A stretch of DNA of 64,000 nucleotides from assembly GCF_935822925.1 (NCBI RefSeq), contig NZ_CAKXZS010000024.1, positions 285,796 through 349,795 on the forward strand, written 5' to 3'. The stretch is from Mesorhizobium ventifaucium (GTDB taxonomy: Bacteria > Pseudomonadota > Alphaproteobacteria > Rhizobiales > Rhizobiaceae). The notes beneath the pieces are model-generated. The model ran no database searches, was not told where the DNA came from, and saw only the letters and a list, made by a program, of their open reading frames with translations. The translations under genes and the position numbers were made by a program. Below, one piece after another: positions 26,082-35,070 of the stretch (within the stretch, counting starts at the first letter, position 1; each line of letters begins with the position of its first letter).

Positions 26082-27308
26082 ATGTCAAATAAACAGCCAA
26101 CACCCAAATGGCTCACAATCGTCGGCATCGGCGAGGACGGTGTAGCGGGTCTCAGCGAAGAGGCCAAGCGGCTGATCGCCGAGGCCGAATTCGTCTTCGG
26201 CGGCACGCGCCACATTGCGCTCGTCGCGTCGCTCGTCAAAGGCGAGGCACGTGCCTGGCCGACCCCTTTCGATGCCGAGTTGCGCGACGTGCTGGCGCTT
26301 TCCGGCAGGCGCGTCTGCGTGCTGGCTTCAGGCGATCCGTTCTTCCATGGGGTCGGCGTCACCCTTGCGCGCAAAATTCCTCCCCAGGAGATGCAGGTGA
26401 TTCCCGCCCCTTCTGCCTTCTCGCTGGCCGCCGCCCGCCTCGGCTGGGCGCTGCAGGATATCGAGACTATTTCGCTGCACGGCCGCTCGCTCGATCTGAT
26501 CCGGCCGCTGCTGCATCCAGGCAGCCGCATCCTTGCGCTGACCTCGGACGGCGATGCGCCAGTAGCGATTGCGCGCCTGTTGACCGAACTCGGCTTTGGC
26601 GCGTCGCGTCTGACCATCCTGGAGGCGCTGGGCGGCCCGAGCGATAGGCTGAGCTCGGCGCGAGCGGACGCCCTCGACCTGGAAAAGATCAATCCGCTCA
26701 ACGTTCTGGCAGTCGAAGTTGACTCAACATTGGAAGCACGCATCCTGCCGCTGACATCCGGCCTTGCCGATCATTTGTTCGAGCATGACGGCCAGATCAC
26801 CAAGCGCGAAGTGCGCGCCATCACCCTGTCCGCCCTCGCCCCCAGGCGGGGCGAATTGCTGTGGGACATCGGCGCCGGCTCGGGTTCGGTCGGCATCGAA
26901 TGGATGCTGGCCCATCCCACGATGCGCGCCGTTGCCATCGAGGCCGATCCGGCCCGCGCCGCCCGCATCCGCCGCAACGGTTCCGCCTGCGGCGTGCCCG
27001 GTCTTGCCGTCGTCGAGGGTTCGGCACCGCAGGCGCTCGCCGGATTGGAGACGCCGGGCGCGATCTTCATCGGCGGTGGCGGCAGCGATACCGGCGTGCT
27101 GGAAACGGCCATCGAGGCCCTGCGTGTTGGCGGCCGGCTGGTCGCCAATGCGGTGACGCTGGAGATGGAGGCGCTGCTTCTCGACCGTCACGCGTCGCTC
27201 GGCGGCGATCTCACCCGCATCGCACTATCCCGCGCTTCGCCGGTCGGCTCTATGCAGGCCTGGCGGCCGGCCATGCCGGTCACCCAATGGAGCTGGGTCA
27301 AGCCATGA
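26082..27308 (+). CDS. cobL: Precorrin-6Y C5,15-methyltransferase (decarboxylating) CobL
   Basis: A two-domain enzyme that methylates C-5 and C-15 and removes the acetate carboxyl at C-12. The first half of the 408-residue product is a CbiE-type methylase (TIVGIGEDGVAGLSEEAKRL and VLASGDPFFHGVGVTLARKI). The second half is a CbiT-type Rossmann methyltransferase (LLWDIGAGSGSVGIEWMLAH). The ATG at 26082 was chosen; open sequence upstream is repeat DNA. The nearest ribosome-binding-like purine run (GGATGAGGGG) belongs to the repeat. The stop overlaps cobE as ATGA. Confidence 0.95.
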   Translation: MSNKQPTPKWLTIVGIGEDGVAGLSEEAKRLIAEAEFVFGGTRHIALVASLVKGEARAWPTPFDAELRDVLALSGRRVCVLASGDPFFHGVGVTLARKIPPQEMQVIPAPSAFSLAAARLGWALQDIETISLHGRSLDLIRPLLHPGSRILALTSDGDAPVAIARLLTELGFGASRLTILEALGGPSDRLSSARADALDLEKINPLNVLAVEVDSTLEARILPLTSGLADHLFEHDGQITKREVRAITLSALAPRRGELLWDIGAGSGSVGIEWMLAHPTMRAVAIEADPARAARIRRNGSACGVPGLAVVEGSAPQALAGLETPGAIFIGGGGSDTGVLETAIEALRVGGRLVANAVTLEMEALLLDRHASLGGDLTRIALSRASPVGSMQAWRPAMPVTQWSWVKP

Positions 27309-27691
27309 TGGTCGCGGGCATCGGCAGCCGCAAGGGCGTCAGCGCAAGAGACGTGCTTGCCGCGGTAGAAACCGCACTGGAAGCGCATGGTCTGGCGATG
27401 ACGGCGCTTTCGGCGCTCGCCACCGCTTCGCTGAAGCAGGACGAGCAGGCAATCTTCTCCGCCGGCCGCGAACTCGCCCTTCCAGTGATCATAGTCGAGG
27501 ACGCTGCGCTCGAGGCCGCGTCGCCGCGCGCAATCAGCCGTTCCGATCTGTCGCAGGCGCGCGCCGGCACGCCGTCGGTTTCCGAAGCGTCGGCGCTTGC
27601 TGCCGCGGGCAAAGGGGCAAAACTGCTTGGGCCGCGCACCGTGCTCGGCCCGGTCACCTGCGCCATCGCCATCAGCGGAGACTCGGCATGA
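27305..27691 (+). CDS. cobE: CobE, CbiG C-terminal-like cobalamin biosynthesis protein
   Basis: A 128-residue protein matching the C-terminal domain of CbiG, which stands alone as CobE in the aerobic pathway. It has the typical start VAGIGSRKGVSARDVLAAVE and the ISRSDLSQARAGTPSVSEASAL region. CobE binds corrin intermediates; its exact catalytic role is not settled in my knowledge. It overlaps both cobL and cobM by 4 nt. Confidence 0.9.
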   Translation: MMVAGIGSRKGVSARDVLAAVETALEAHGLAMTALSALATASLKQDEQAIFSAGRELALPVIIVEDAALEAASPRAISRSDLSQARAGTPSVSEASALAAAGKGAKLLGPRTVLGPVTCAIAISGDSA

Positions 27692-28452
27692 CCGTCCACT
27701 TCATCGGCGCCGGACCGGGCGCGGCCGACCTCATCACCTTGCGCGGCAGCAGACTGCTGGCAAGCTGCCCGGTCTGCCTCTATGCCGGCTCGATCGTCGC
27801 CCCGGAATTGTTGCAGCACTGCGCGCCCGGCACGAAGCTGATCGACACCGCGCCAATGTCGCTCGACGAGATCGAGGCCGAGTACCTGGCGGCTCACCAG
27901 GCCGGCCACGATGTCGCCCGCCTGCATTCCGGCGACCTGTCGGTGTGGAGCGCTGTCGCCGAGCAGATTCGCCGGCTGGAGAAGCACGGCATCGCCTATA
28001 CGCTGACGCCGGGCGTGCCCTCCTTCGCTGCTGCTGCGGCAGCGCTGCGCCGCGAGCTGACCATTCCCGGAGTCGCGCAAAGCCTGGTGCTGACCCGCAT
28101 CTCCGGCCGCGCGTCCAAAATGCCGCCTGGTGAGACTCTGGCCGGCTTCGGCCGTACCGGCGCGACGCTCGCCATCCACCTTGCCATCCATGCCATCGAC
28201 CGGATCGTCGCCGAGCTGACGCCGTTCTATGGCGCCGATTGCCCGGTTGCGGTCGTCTTCCGTGCCTCCTGGCCGGACGAGCGCGTGCTGACGGGGAAGC
28301 TGGCGACGATCGAGGCGCAACTGGCCGCCGACCCGATGGAGCGCACGGCCATCATCTTCGTCGGCCGCTCGCTGGCAGCGGAAGGCTTTGGCGAGAGCTC
28401 ACTTTACGACGCCCACTACCAGCGGCGTTTTCGCGGACGGGACGGACTGTGA
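27688..28452 (+). CDS. cobM: Precorrin-4 C11-methyltransferase CobM
   Basis: This SAM-dependent enzyme makes precorrin-5 from precorrin-4. The 254-residue product has VHFIGAGPGAADLITLRGSR, then CLYAGSIVAPELL and RLHSGDLSVWSAVAEQIRRL, all diagnostic for CobM/CbiF. The next pathway enzyme, precorrin-6A synthase (CobF), is not encoded in the window. It overlaps cobA by 4 nt. Confidence 0.96.
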   Translation: MTVHFIGAGPGAADLITLRGSRLLASCPVCLYAGSIVAPELLQHCAPGTKLIDTAPMSLDEIEAEYLAAHQAGHDVARLHSGDLSVWSAVAEQIRRLEKHGIAYTLTPGVPSFAAAAAALRRELTIPGVAQSLVLTRISGRASKMPPGETLAGFGRTGATLAIHLAIHAIDRIVAELTPFYGADCPVAVVFRASWPDERVLTGKLATIEAQLAADPMERTAIIFVGRSLAAEGFGESSLYDAHYQRRFRGRDGL

Positions 28453-29267
28453 ACGACGGCACCGGAAACAACAGCGGAAACACCACAATCGAACAGGCTT
28501 TGGCCCGGCTGAACTTCAAGCCGCGCCAGCTGGAGCCGGGCCATGTCTGGCTGGCCGGCGCCGGCCCCGGTGATCCCGGCTGCCTGACGCTGGAAGTGCT
28601 GGCCGCACTTGGGCAGTGCGATGCCCTCGTCTACGACGCGCTGGTCTCTCCCGATATCATGGCAGTGGCGTCGGGCGCCGAGCTTTTTTACGCCGGCAAG
28701 CGCGGCGGCCAGCCGTCGATGAAACAGGACGACATCACCGCTTTGCTGGTGCGGCTGGCGCGCGAGGGCCGCCGTGTCGTCAGGCTGAAAGGCGGCGATC
28801 CCTATATTTTCGGCCGCGGCGGCGAAGAGGCGCTGGCGCTGGCGCGCGAAAACATCCCGTTCCGCGTCCTGTCAGGCTTGACTTCGGGCCTCAGCGCGCT
28901 TGCCGGTGCCGGCATCCCGGCCACCATGCGCGGCATCAACAAGGCGGTGATCCTGGCGACCGGCCACGCCGCCGGCACCGACGACGACCTCGACTGGAAA
29001 GCAATCGCCCGAACCGGCCAGCCAGTCGTCGTCTATATGGGCATGGCCAATCTGCCGCTGATATCAGCCTCTCTGCTTGGGGGCGGCCTGCCGCCTTCCA
29101 CGCCTGCTGCGGTGATCGTCGCCGCGACGACGCCGCAGGAGCGCATCGTCGTCGCCACCCTCGCCACCATTGCCGAGGAGGCGGCCGCCGCCGGGTTGAC
29201 CGCGCCGGCGCTGATCGTGGTCGGCGGCATCGTCGCGATGCGCGCGGCATTGGCGGGCGAGCCATGA
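28449..29267 (+). CDS. cobA: Uroporphyrinogen-III C-methyltransferase CobA
   Basis: This enzyme makes precorrin-2, the entry point of corrin and sirohaem synthesis. The 272-residue product begins at a GTG overlapping the cobM stop. Motifs are VWLAGAGPGDPGCLTLEVLA, VYDALVSPDIM, RLKGGDPYIFGRGGEEALAL and ATMRGINKAVILATGHA. It is a stand-alone SUMT with no CysG-type oxidase/chelatase domain, so precorrin-2 made here is presumably destined for cobalamin. Confidence 0.96.
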   Translation: MNDGTGNNSGNTTIEQALARLNFKPRQLEPGHVWLAGAGPGDPGCLTLEVLAALGQCDALVYDALVSPDIMAVASGAELFYAGKRGGQPSMKQDDITALLVRLAREGRRVVRLKGGDPYIFGRGGEEALALARENIPFRVLSGLTSGLSALAGAGIPATMRGINKAVILATGHAAGTDDDLDWKAIARTGQPVVVYMGMANLPLISASLLGGGLPPSTPAAVIVAATTPQERIVVATLATIAEEAAAAGLTAPALIVVGGIVAMRAALAGEP

Positions 29268-30577
29268 CCCGCGCGATCATCATCGGCGCGCCGCGCTCAG
29301 GCTCGGGCAAGACCAGCGTCACCATCGGTATTTTGCGCGCGCTCGCCCGGCGCGGCCTCAAGGTGCGCGGCGCCAAATCCGGCCCCGACTATATCGACCC
29401 AGGCTTCCACACCGCCGCGACAGGCCTTTCCGGCGTCAATCTCGACAGCTGGGCGATGCCGCCTGATTTGCTCAACGCGTTGGCCGGTGACGCAACTGAA
29501 GATGCCGATTTCATCTTCCTCGAAAGCGCCATGGGCCTGTTCGACGGGATTCCCGCTGCTCCAGGCCGCACCGGCTCGGCGGCCGATCTTGCCCGGCTCT
29601 ACGGCCTGCCGGTGCTGCTGGTACTCGACGTTTCCGGACAGTCGACCACGGCGGCAGCCGTCGCCAAGGGTTTTGCCACCTACGACCGTGGTGTGCGCAT
29701 GGCCGGCGTCGTGCTCAACCGGCTGGGCAGCGAACGTCACCGCCGTCTCTGCGGCGACGCCATCGAGGCGATCGGCCTGCCGGTGGTCGGCGCGATCCTG
29801 CGCGATCCCTCGCTCAACCTGCCGGAGCGCCATCTCGGCCTCGTTCAGGCCGGCGAATATGAGAATTTGATGGCGCATCTCGACCGGCTGGCCGACATGG
29901 TCGAACGCTCGCTCGACCTCAACGCCATCATGGCGCTGGCGGCGCCATTCGCACCCGCTTCCGGCAGTTTCGACGACGCGCTACCACCGCCCGGACAACG
30001 CATCGCATTGGCAGAGGACGCCGCCTTCACCTTCCTCTATCCGCATGTCGCCGCGCATTGGCGCAAGGCCGGCGCGGAAATCGTCGCCTTCTCGCCGCTG
30101 GCCGACGAAGCGCCCAGCGACAATTGCGATGTCTGCTGGCTGCCCGGCGGCTATCCCGAGCTTCACGCCGGCCGCCTTGCGGAGGCTGCGAATTTCAGGG
30201 CCGGCATCGAGGCGTTTTCGGCAACACGGCCGGTGCATGGCGAGTGCGGCGGCTTCATGGTGCTTGGCAAAGCGCTGGAGGACGCATCGGGAGAGACGCA
30301 CGCGATGCTCGGCCTGCTCGGTCACTCGACCAGTTTTGCCCAGCGAAAGATGAATCTCGGCTACCGCGAGGCGCGGCTGCGCGCCGATTGCCCGCTGGGA
30401 GCCCAAGGCGCGCTGATCCGCGGCCACGAATTCCACTACGCGCAGATGATTGCCACCGGCAGTGACGAACCGCTGGCCGACCTCGCTGACGGCCAAGGCA
30501 ATCCGCTCGGCGCCTCCGGTTACCGGCGCGGCCATGTCAGCGGCACGTTCTTCCATGCCATTGCGAGAGGCGAATGA
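29264..30577 (+). CDS. cobB: Hydrogenobyrinic acid a,c-diamide synthase CobB
   Basis: This ATP- and glutamine-dependent enzyme amidates the a and c side chains before cobalt insertion. The N-terminal domain of the 437-residue product carries the P-loop GAPRSGSGKTSVTIG and KSGPDYIDPGFHTAATG. The C-terminal glutamine amidotransferase domain has its nucleophilic cysteine in PVHGECGGFMVLG. The start overlaps cobA and the stop overlaps the cobS gene, each by 4 nt. Confidence 0.96.
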   Translation: MTRAIIIGAPRSGSGKTSVTIGILRALARRGLKVRGAKSGPDYIDPGFHTAATGLSGVNLDSWAMPPDLLNALAGDATEDADFIFLESAMGLFDGIPAAPGRTGSAADLARLYGLPVLLVLDVSGQSTTAAAVAKGFATYDRGVRMAGVVLNRLGSERHRRLCGDAIEAIGLPVVGAILRDPSLNLPERHLGLVQAGEYENLMAHLDRLADMVERSLDLNAIMALAAPFAPASGSFDDALPPPGQRIALAEDAAFTFLYPHVAAHWRKAGAEIVAFSPLADEAPSDNCDVCWLPGGYPELHAGRLAEAANFRAGIEAFSATRPVHGECGGFMVLGKALEDASGETHAMLGLLGHSTSFAQRKMNLGYREARLRADCPLGAQGALIRGHEFHYAQMIATGSDEPLADLADGQGNPLGASGYRRGHVSGTFFHAIARGE

Positions 30578-31335
30578 CCCTCTCGACTCGGCAAATCCTC
30601 GATGACATCGCGCTCTGCGTCGTCTTTTTCACACGGCTGCCGCTGCCGGTCGTCGATTTTCGCGACCGCAGCCTTGCTGCCGCGATCTGGGCGGCGCCCG
30701 TCGCCGGCCTCGCCGTCGCTCTGATTGGCGCCTTGGTCTACGCGGTCGGGATCTGGCTCGGCGTTGCCGCCGGCCCGGCAGCGGCACTTACCCTTTCCGC
30801 AACCTTGCTCGCCACCGGCTGCATGCATGAAGACGGACTTTCGGATGTCGCCGACGGCTTTGGCGGCGGCAGGACACGCGAGAAAAAACTGGAGATCATG
30901 CGCGACAGCCGCATCGGCGCCTATGGCGCCTCCGCGCTCGCTCTGTCGCTGCTTATCCGCTGGAGCGTGCTTTCGGAATTCGCCAGCCCGGCGCATGTTT
31001 TCGCCGCTCTCATAGCCGCGCATGCCGCCTCGCGCGGCTTGTTCGGCGCTTTCATGCATCTTTTGCCGGCGGCGCGCAGCGACGGCCTCTCGGCCGATGC
31101 AGGCACCGTCTCGGCCGAAACCGCCATTGCCGGCGCCGTGCTCGGCGCCGTGGCGCTGCTGGTGCTAGGGTTCGGTGGCGCGGTCGCCGCGCTTGTCCTG
31201 CTCGGCCTGTTGTTTGCCGCCTTCCGCGAGCTGTGCCGCAACCAGATCGGCGGCCAGACCGGCGACACGGTCGGCGCGCTGCAGCAGTTTGACGAAATCG
31301 CAATCCTGCTCGTCGCTTCCGCTTCCCTTTCCTGA
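30574..31335 (+). CDS. cobS: Adenosylcobinamide-GDP ribazoletransferase (cobalamin synthase)
   Basis: This integral membrane enzyme joins the lower nucleotide loop to adenosylcobinamide-GDP. The 253-residue product has several hydrophobic helices and the signature TGCMHEDGLSDVADGFGGGR followed by MRDSRIGAYG. It is called cobV in Pseudomonas denitrificans naming, where cobS means a chelatase subunit. It overlaps cobB by 4 nt and is followed by cobT after 24 nt. Confidence 0.95.
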   Translation: MTLSTRQILDDIALCVVFFTRLPLPVVDFRDRSLAAAIWAAPVAGLAVALIGALVYAVGIWLGVAAGPAAALTLSATLLATGCMHEDGLSDVADGFGGGRTREKKLEIMRDSRIGAYGASALALSLLIRWSVLSEFASPAHVFAALIAAHAASRGLFGAFMHLLPAARSDGLSADAGTVSAETAIAGAVLGAVALLVLGFGGAVAALVLLGLLFAAFRELCRNQIGGQTGDTVGALQQFDEIAILLVASASLS

Positions 31336-31359
31336 CTCTGTTTCGGAGATTTTTTCCCC

Positions 31360-32370
31360 ATGTCTTTCAAATCGCTCGATGAATTGCGCGCGGCCTGCCT
31401 CGATCTGCCTGCCGGCAGCGACGCCGCGGCAGATGCTGTCGTCCGCCGCCAGGACACGCTGACCAAGCCGAAAGGCAGCCTTGGCCGGCTGGAATCCATA
31501 GCGGCTTGGCTTGCCCGCTGGCAGGGCCGCGACATACCGCAGCTCGATCGCGTAAAAGTCCTGGTCTTTGCCGGCAACCACGGCGTCACCGCACAGGGCG
31601 TCTCGGCCTTCCCGTCGGAGGTCACCGTGCAGATGGTGGCGAATTTCGCCGGCGGCGGCGCCGCCATCAACCAGCTCGCCCGCATCGCCGGCGCGGAACT
31701 CGACGTCATTCCGCTCGACCTCGACCGTCCGACCGGCGATTTTACGCAAGGGCCGGCAATGGACGGCGAAGCCTTCCTCGCCGCCGTCTCGGCCGGCTAC
31801 GGGGCGGTGACGAAAGACCTCGACCTCGTCTGTTTCGGCGAGATGGGCATCGGCAACACCACGCCGGCGGCGGCCATTTCGGCCGCCCTGTTCGGCGGCG
31901 GCGCGGAAAAATGGACCGGGCGCGGCACCGGCGTCGACGATGCCGGCCTGGTGCGCAAGATCACCGCCATCGAGGCCGGCCTGAAGCGCCACGCCGCGGC
32001 CGTTGCCGACCCGCTGGGGATCGCAGCAGCCCTCGGCGGGCGCGAACTCGCCGCCATCCTTGGCGCGACGCTGGCGGCGCGCCACCACGGCGTGCCGGTG
32101 CTGCTCGACGGCTTCGTCTGCACCGCCGCCGCCGCACCGCTGGCAAGATTGCACCCCGCCGGCCTCGCCCACACGCTTGCCGCCCATGTCTCGGCCGAAT
32201 CCGGCCATCGCCGGCTGCTCGAGGCGCTCCGCCTGCCGCCGCTGCTCGATCTCGGCATGCGGCTCGGCGAAGGCTCAGGCGCCTGCCTCGCCGTCAACAT
32301 CGTCCGCTCGGCGCTCGAATGCCATGCCCGCATGGCAAGCTTTGCCGAGGCTGGCGTTTCGGAGAAGTAA
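31360..32370 (+). CDS. cobT: Nicotinate-nucleotide--dimethylbenzimidazole phosphoribosyltransferase
   Basis: This enzyme activates 5,6-dimethylbenzimidazole to alpha-ribazole phosphate for the lower ligand. The 336-residue product has the family signatures RRQDTLTKPKGSLGRLE, VFAGNHGVTAQGVSAFP, FGEMGIGNTTPAAAISAALF and LLDLGMRLGEGSGACLAV. It is called cobU in Pseudomonas denitrificans naming. It is the last recognisable cob gene here; no clear intrinsic terminator follows it. Confidence 0.95.
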   Translation: MSFKSLDELRAACLDLPAGSDAAADAVVRRQDTLTKPKGSLGRLESIAAWLARWQGRDIPQLDRVKVLVFAGNHGVTAQGVSAFPSEVTVQMVANFAGGGAAINQLARIAGAELDVIPLDLDRPTGDFTQGPAMDGEAFLAAVSAGYGAVTKDLDLVCFGEMGIGNTTPAAAISAALFGGGAEKWTGRGTGVDDAGLVRKITAIEAGLKRHAAAVADPLGIAAALGGRELAAILGATLAARHHGVPVLLDGFVCTAAAAPLARLHPAGLAHTLAAHVSAESGHRRLLEALRLPPLLDLGMRLGEGSGACLAVNIVRSALECHARMASFAEAGVSEK

Positions 32371-32452
32371 ATCTCGTCAACTTGGAATCAAATCTTGCCC
32401 TGGGGAACCTGGCCGGCCCGAGCACGTTGTGGCCGGTCAGCCCGGGTAACGC

Positions 32453-32989
32453 ATGCAACAGCTTTTACAGGAATTCGGCCATCCGACATACGTCCCGTTC
32501 CCCGTTATTGCGGCGAGGCTTCTACTGGCGTCGATCTTCGGTGCGGCGATCGGTTTCGAACGCGAATGGCGAAATCGGCCTGCCGGGCTTCGCACCCATA
32601 TCCTGGTCTGCGTGGCAGCGGCCACCTTCGGTATTCTGACGATTGAAATCATTCACGCGCCGATGTTTCAGCAGGATTCCGTGAGGGTCGATCCGATTCG
32701 TGTTGTCGAAGCGGTTACCGCCGGCGTCGCGTTCCTTGCTGCCGGAACGATTTTGTTTTCGAAAGGCGAGGTTCAAGGGCTGACGACCGGTGCAGGCATG
32801 TGGCTGTCTGGGGCAATTGGCGTGGCCTGCGGGCTCGGTCTGTGGCAAGTGGCGGCACTCGGCACGCTTTTGGTGCTTGTCGTGGCAGGCCTTCTCTACA
32901 GTTTTGCCGCCAAGTCCGGTATTGGCGAGAACACCGGACAACAAAAGCCCATGTCGGAAGAAGACGTGCCCAAGCCGCCCAAAGGCTGA
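32453..32989 (+). CDS. MgtC/SapB family membrane protein
   Basis: A 178-residue inner-membrane protein with about four to five hydrophobic segments. The MgtC signature is clear near residues 20-55 (LLASIFGAAIGFEREWRNRP, then AGLRTHILVCVAAATFG), with EAVTAGVAFLAAGTIL further on. MgtC relatives are linked to growth at low magnesium and control of ATP synthase or membrane potential; which applies here is unknown. The tail (KPMSEEDVPKPPKG) is hydrophilic. It starts 82 nt after cobT, on the same strand. Confidence 0.88.
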   Translation: MQQLLQEFGHPTYVPFPVIAARLLLASIFGAAIGFEREWRNRPAGLRTHILVCVAAATFGILTIEIIHAPMFQQDSVRVDPIRVVEAVTAGVAFLAAGTILFSKGEVQGLTTGAGMWLSGAIGVACGLGLWQVAALGTLLVLVVAGLLYSFAAKSGIGENTGQQKPMSEEDVPKPPKG

Positions 32990-33150
32990 GGAAAACGCCC
33001 CCCCCGTGCTAGGGCAGAACGGCGTGCGTGGCGGACCCCAAAGTGGCGCGGCCAACTTTGCGTGACGCAGCACTGCGCTTGATCACAATTCAGGCCATTC
33101 GCGAGATCGATACGGCCGACTCGATGTCCAGATCAGGCAGGAACTAAGTC

Positions 33151-33327
33151 CTAAAGCTTCGGCCTCAGATCATGACTCAACAGGCGCGCTTCTCTAAGGA
33201 TCGAAGCACGATCGAACCCGATCAGCGATGCGATGTCGCGTATTTGCTGCTCAGTAGCACCTGACTCTATCGCAAGCGCGCGTACATGGTCGTCCGTCAG
33301 GCCGGCCTGCTTTGGTTCTTCTGCCAT
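33151..33327 (-). CDS. Small hypothetical protein
   Basis: A 58-residue ORF from the ATG at 33327 (MAEEPKQAGLTDDHVRALAI); six more codons are open upstream. It is charged, probably all-helical, with no signal peptide or cysteine. Codon use looks ordinary for the organism. No family is recognised. The neighbours are MgtC on one side and a featureless stretch before the tRNA on the other. Confidence 0.5.
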   Translation of the reverse strand: MAEEPKQAGLTDDHVRALAIESGATEQQIRDIASLIGFDRASILREARLLSHDLRPKL

Positions 33328-33345
33328 CACACGAATGCCTCGCAT

Positions 33346-33712
33346 TTGGGGCAGGAGTGCGGTGGTCTCTCCTAAGCATCAGCGCCCATTGCATGCCTGA
33401 CGATGTAGTCTTGTACGCTTTCGGACAAATTTTGAACAGTCGCCTTCCCTTACCGATCGCGATCCCCCGCCGGAACTGTGGTGTCGTCCGGATCTCGATA
33501 GACGCCTCGGCATTGCCGAGAAGCCGACCGGGATGGAAGGACGGTTCGTTGGCGCGATGGCCGCGTTTGCAGTCCCGCTGGGCCGAGGTAAAACAGCCCG
33601 CGCTGCAACTGGAACAGAACGCGAATTGGAAACCAACCGTCAGGATTGGAAACCGCTATGTTCGCAACACTCGTTCCAAGTAGCAAAAAGCGGGCAATAT
33701 CAACGGACTAAA
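33346..33712. other. Region without a convincing gene, 3' of tRNA-Lys
   Basis: These 367 bp hold only short open frames, one of which would run into the tRNA and is rejected. I see no repeat of the families found elsewhere and no copy of the tRNA 3' end that would suggest an integrated element. It may be decayed coding sequence. Confidence 0.4.
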
Positions 33713-33788
<76 letters not shown>

Positions 33789-33883
33789 ACTCGCCGGTAA
33801 AACCAGCGTCGGCGGGCATATAGCCGCCGCCATCCGCCATGTCCAGCCCTGCCGGATTCATTTCCCGACAAATCGCGCCGGGT

Positions 33884-34148
33884 TTCGTCATCCTAGGGCG
33901 AGCGAACGCGAAGCGGAGCAGAGACCCTAGGATCCATGCCGTAACAGTCGCCCAAAATGCAGCGGTGTAGAATGCGGTCATGCGCACAAGAGCCGCACGG
34001 TTTCGATCTAAGAGCCCACCCACTCCAGAAGACGGACGGCTGCATGGCAACCTAGCTCGCACCGCCGGAGCACGGCCGCTTGGTTACGGCATGGATCCTT
34101 GGGTCTCCGCGACGTCGCTTCGCTCCTGCTACGCCCCAGGATGACGAA
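33884..34148. repeat. 265-bp inverted-repeat element between tRNA-Lys and phzF-like gene
   Basis: Arms of about 62-66 bp (33884-33945 and 34083-34148) are imperfect reverse complements. Both outer ends read TTCGTCATCCT and both inner ends read GGATCCATGCCGTAAC. The left arm has a few bases deleted relative to the right. The 137-bp middle has no ORF I can support. It looks like a MITE-like or composite palindromic element and ends 11 nt beyond the phzF-like stop codon. Confidence 0.85.
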
Positions 34149-34158
34149 GCATGGTATG

Positions 34159-35070
34159 TCAGACGAACAGCTTGCCTTCCGCCACCTTGACGGCATGGCC
34201 GCCGATGCGGGCCGCAGCCAGTTTGCCGCCTTCGACATTCAGTTCGAGGCGTATGCGCGAAGGCCGGCCCATCTCCAGGCCTTGCTCGATCCAGAGTTGG
34301 GAAACACCCTCCCTCGGGCCATCGTAGTGCATGATCGCGCCGGCGAAGGCGGCGGCCGCCGAACCGGTCGCCGGATCTTCATAGGAAGGATTGCCCGGCA
34401 CGATCATGCGGACATGGAAGGCGCTGTCGTGGTTCACCGTCTCGCGGCAATAGACATACGGGCTGGCAAGGGCCCATACGCTCTTTCGGGGTGCCAATTC
34501 CGACCACGCCTGGTTGTCCAGCCTGATCCGGGCCGCGGCCTCCAGATCGGCGACCGGAATGGTCACGTAGGGCACACCGGCCGACCAGAACGAGACGCGG
34601 TGGTTTTCGAAGCCGATTTCATGCGGCCCCAGGCCAAGTGCCGCCCCGATCGCCTCCGGGTCGGCGGACAATTCCAGCTGCTCCGGCAGTTTGGCCAGGT
34701 CGAACTCGGCAAAGGTGGCGCCATCGTGCTTGCTGACGGCGCAGCGCACCGGGCCGATATTCTCCTCCAGGACGAAGATGCCGGCGGTGTCGCCGTCACC
34801 AGCCATTTCGGTAAGCGCAATCGCAGCGCCCACCGTCGGATGGCCGGCGAACGGCATCTCATAATCGGGCGTGAAGATGCGGATGCGGGCGCGGTGCTTG
34901 GGATTGTCAGGCGGCAGCACGAAAACGGTTTCCGACAGGTTGAACTCGCGCGCGATGGCCTGCATCGCCGCCGTGTCCAACCCTCTGCTGTCCAGCACGA
35001 CGGCCAGCGGATTGCCGGCCAGCCGCTCGGTGGTGAACACGTCGTAAAGTAAGTAATTCCGGGTCAGCAT
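34159..35070 (-). CDS. PhzF family isomerase/epimerase-like protein
   Basis: A 303-residue member of the PhzF family (diaminopimelate-epimerase fold). The probable catalytic Glu47 lies in EFNLSETVF. Other family motifs are DVFTTERLAGNPLAVVLDS, PFAGHPTVGAAIALTEM and ATGSAAAAFAGAIM. Most bacterial PhzF relatives act outside phenazine synthesis and their substrate is unknown; no phenazine genes are present here. It is monocistronic, with repeat DNA immediately downstream. Confidence 0.88.
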   Translation of the reverse strand: MLTRNYLLYDVFTTERLAGNPLAVVLDSRGLDTAAMQAIAREFNLSETVFVLPPDNPKHRARIRIFTPDYEMPFAGHPTVGAAIALTEMAGDGDTAGIFVLEENIGPVRCAVSKHDGATFAEFDLAKLPEQLELSADPEAIGAALGLGPHEIGFENHRVSFWSAGVPYVTIPVADLEAAARIRLDNQAWSELAPRKSVWALASPYVYCRETVNHDSAFHVRMIVPGNPSYEDPATGSAAAAFAGAIMHYDGPREGVSQLWIEQGLEMGRPSRIRLELNVEGGKLAAARIGGHAVKVAEGKLFV

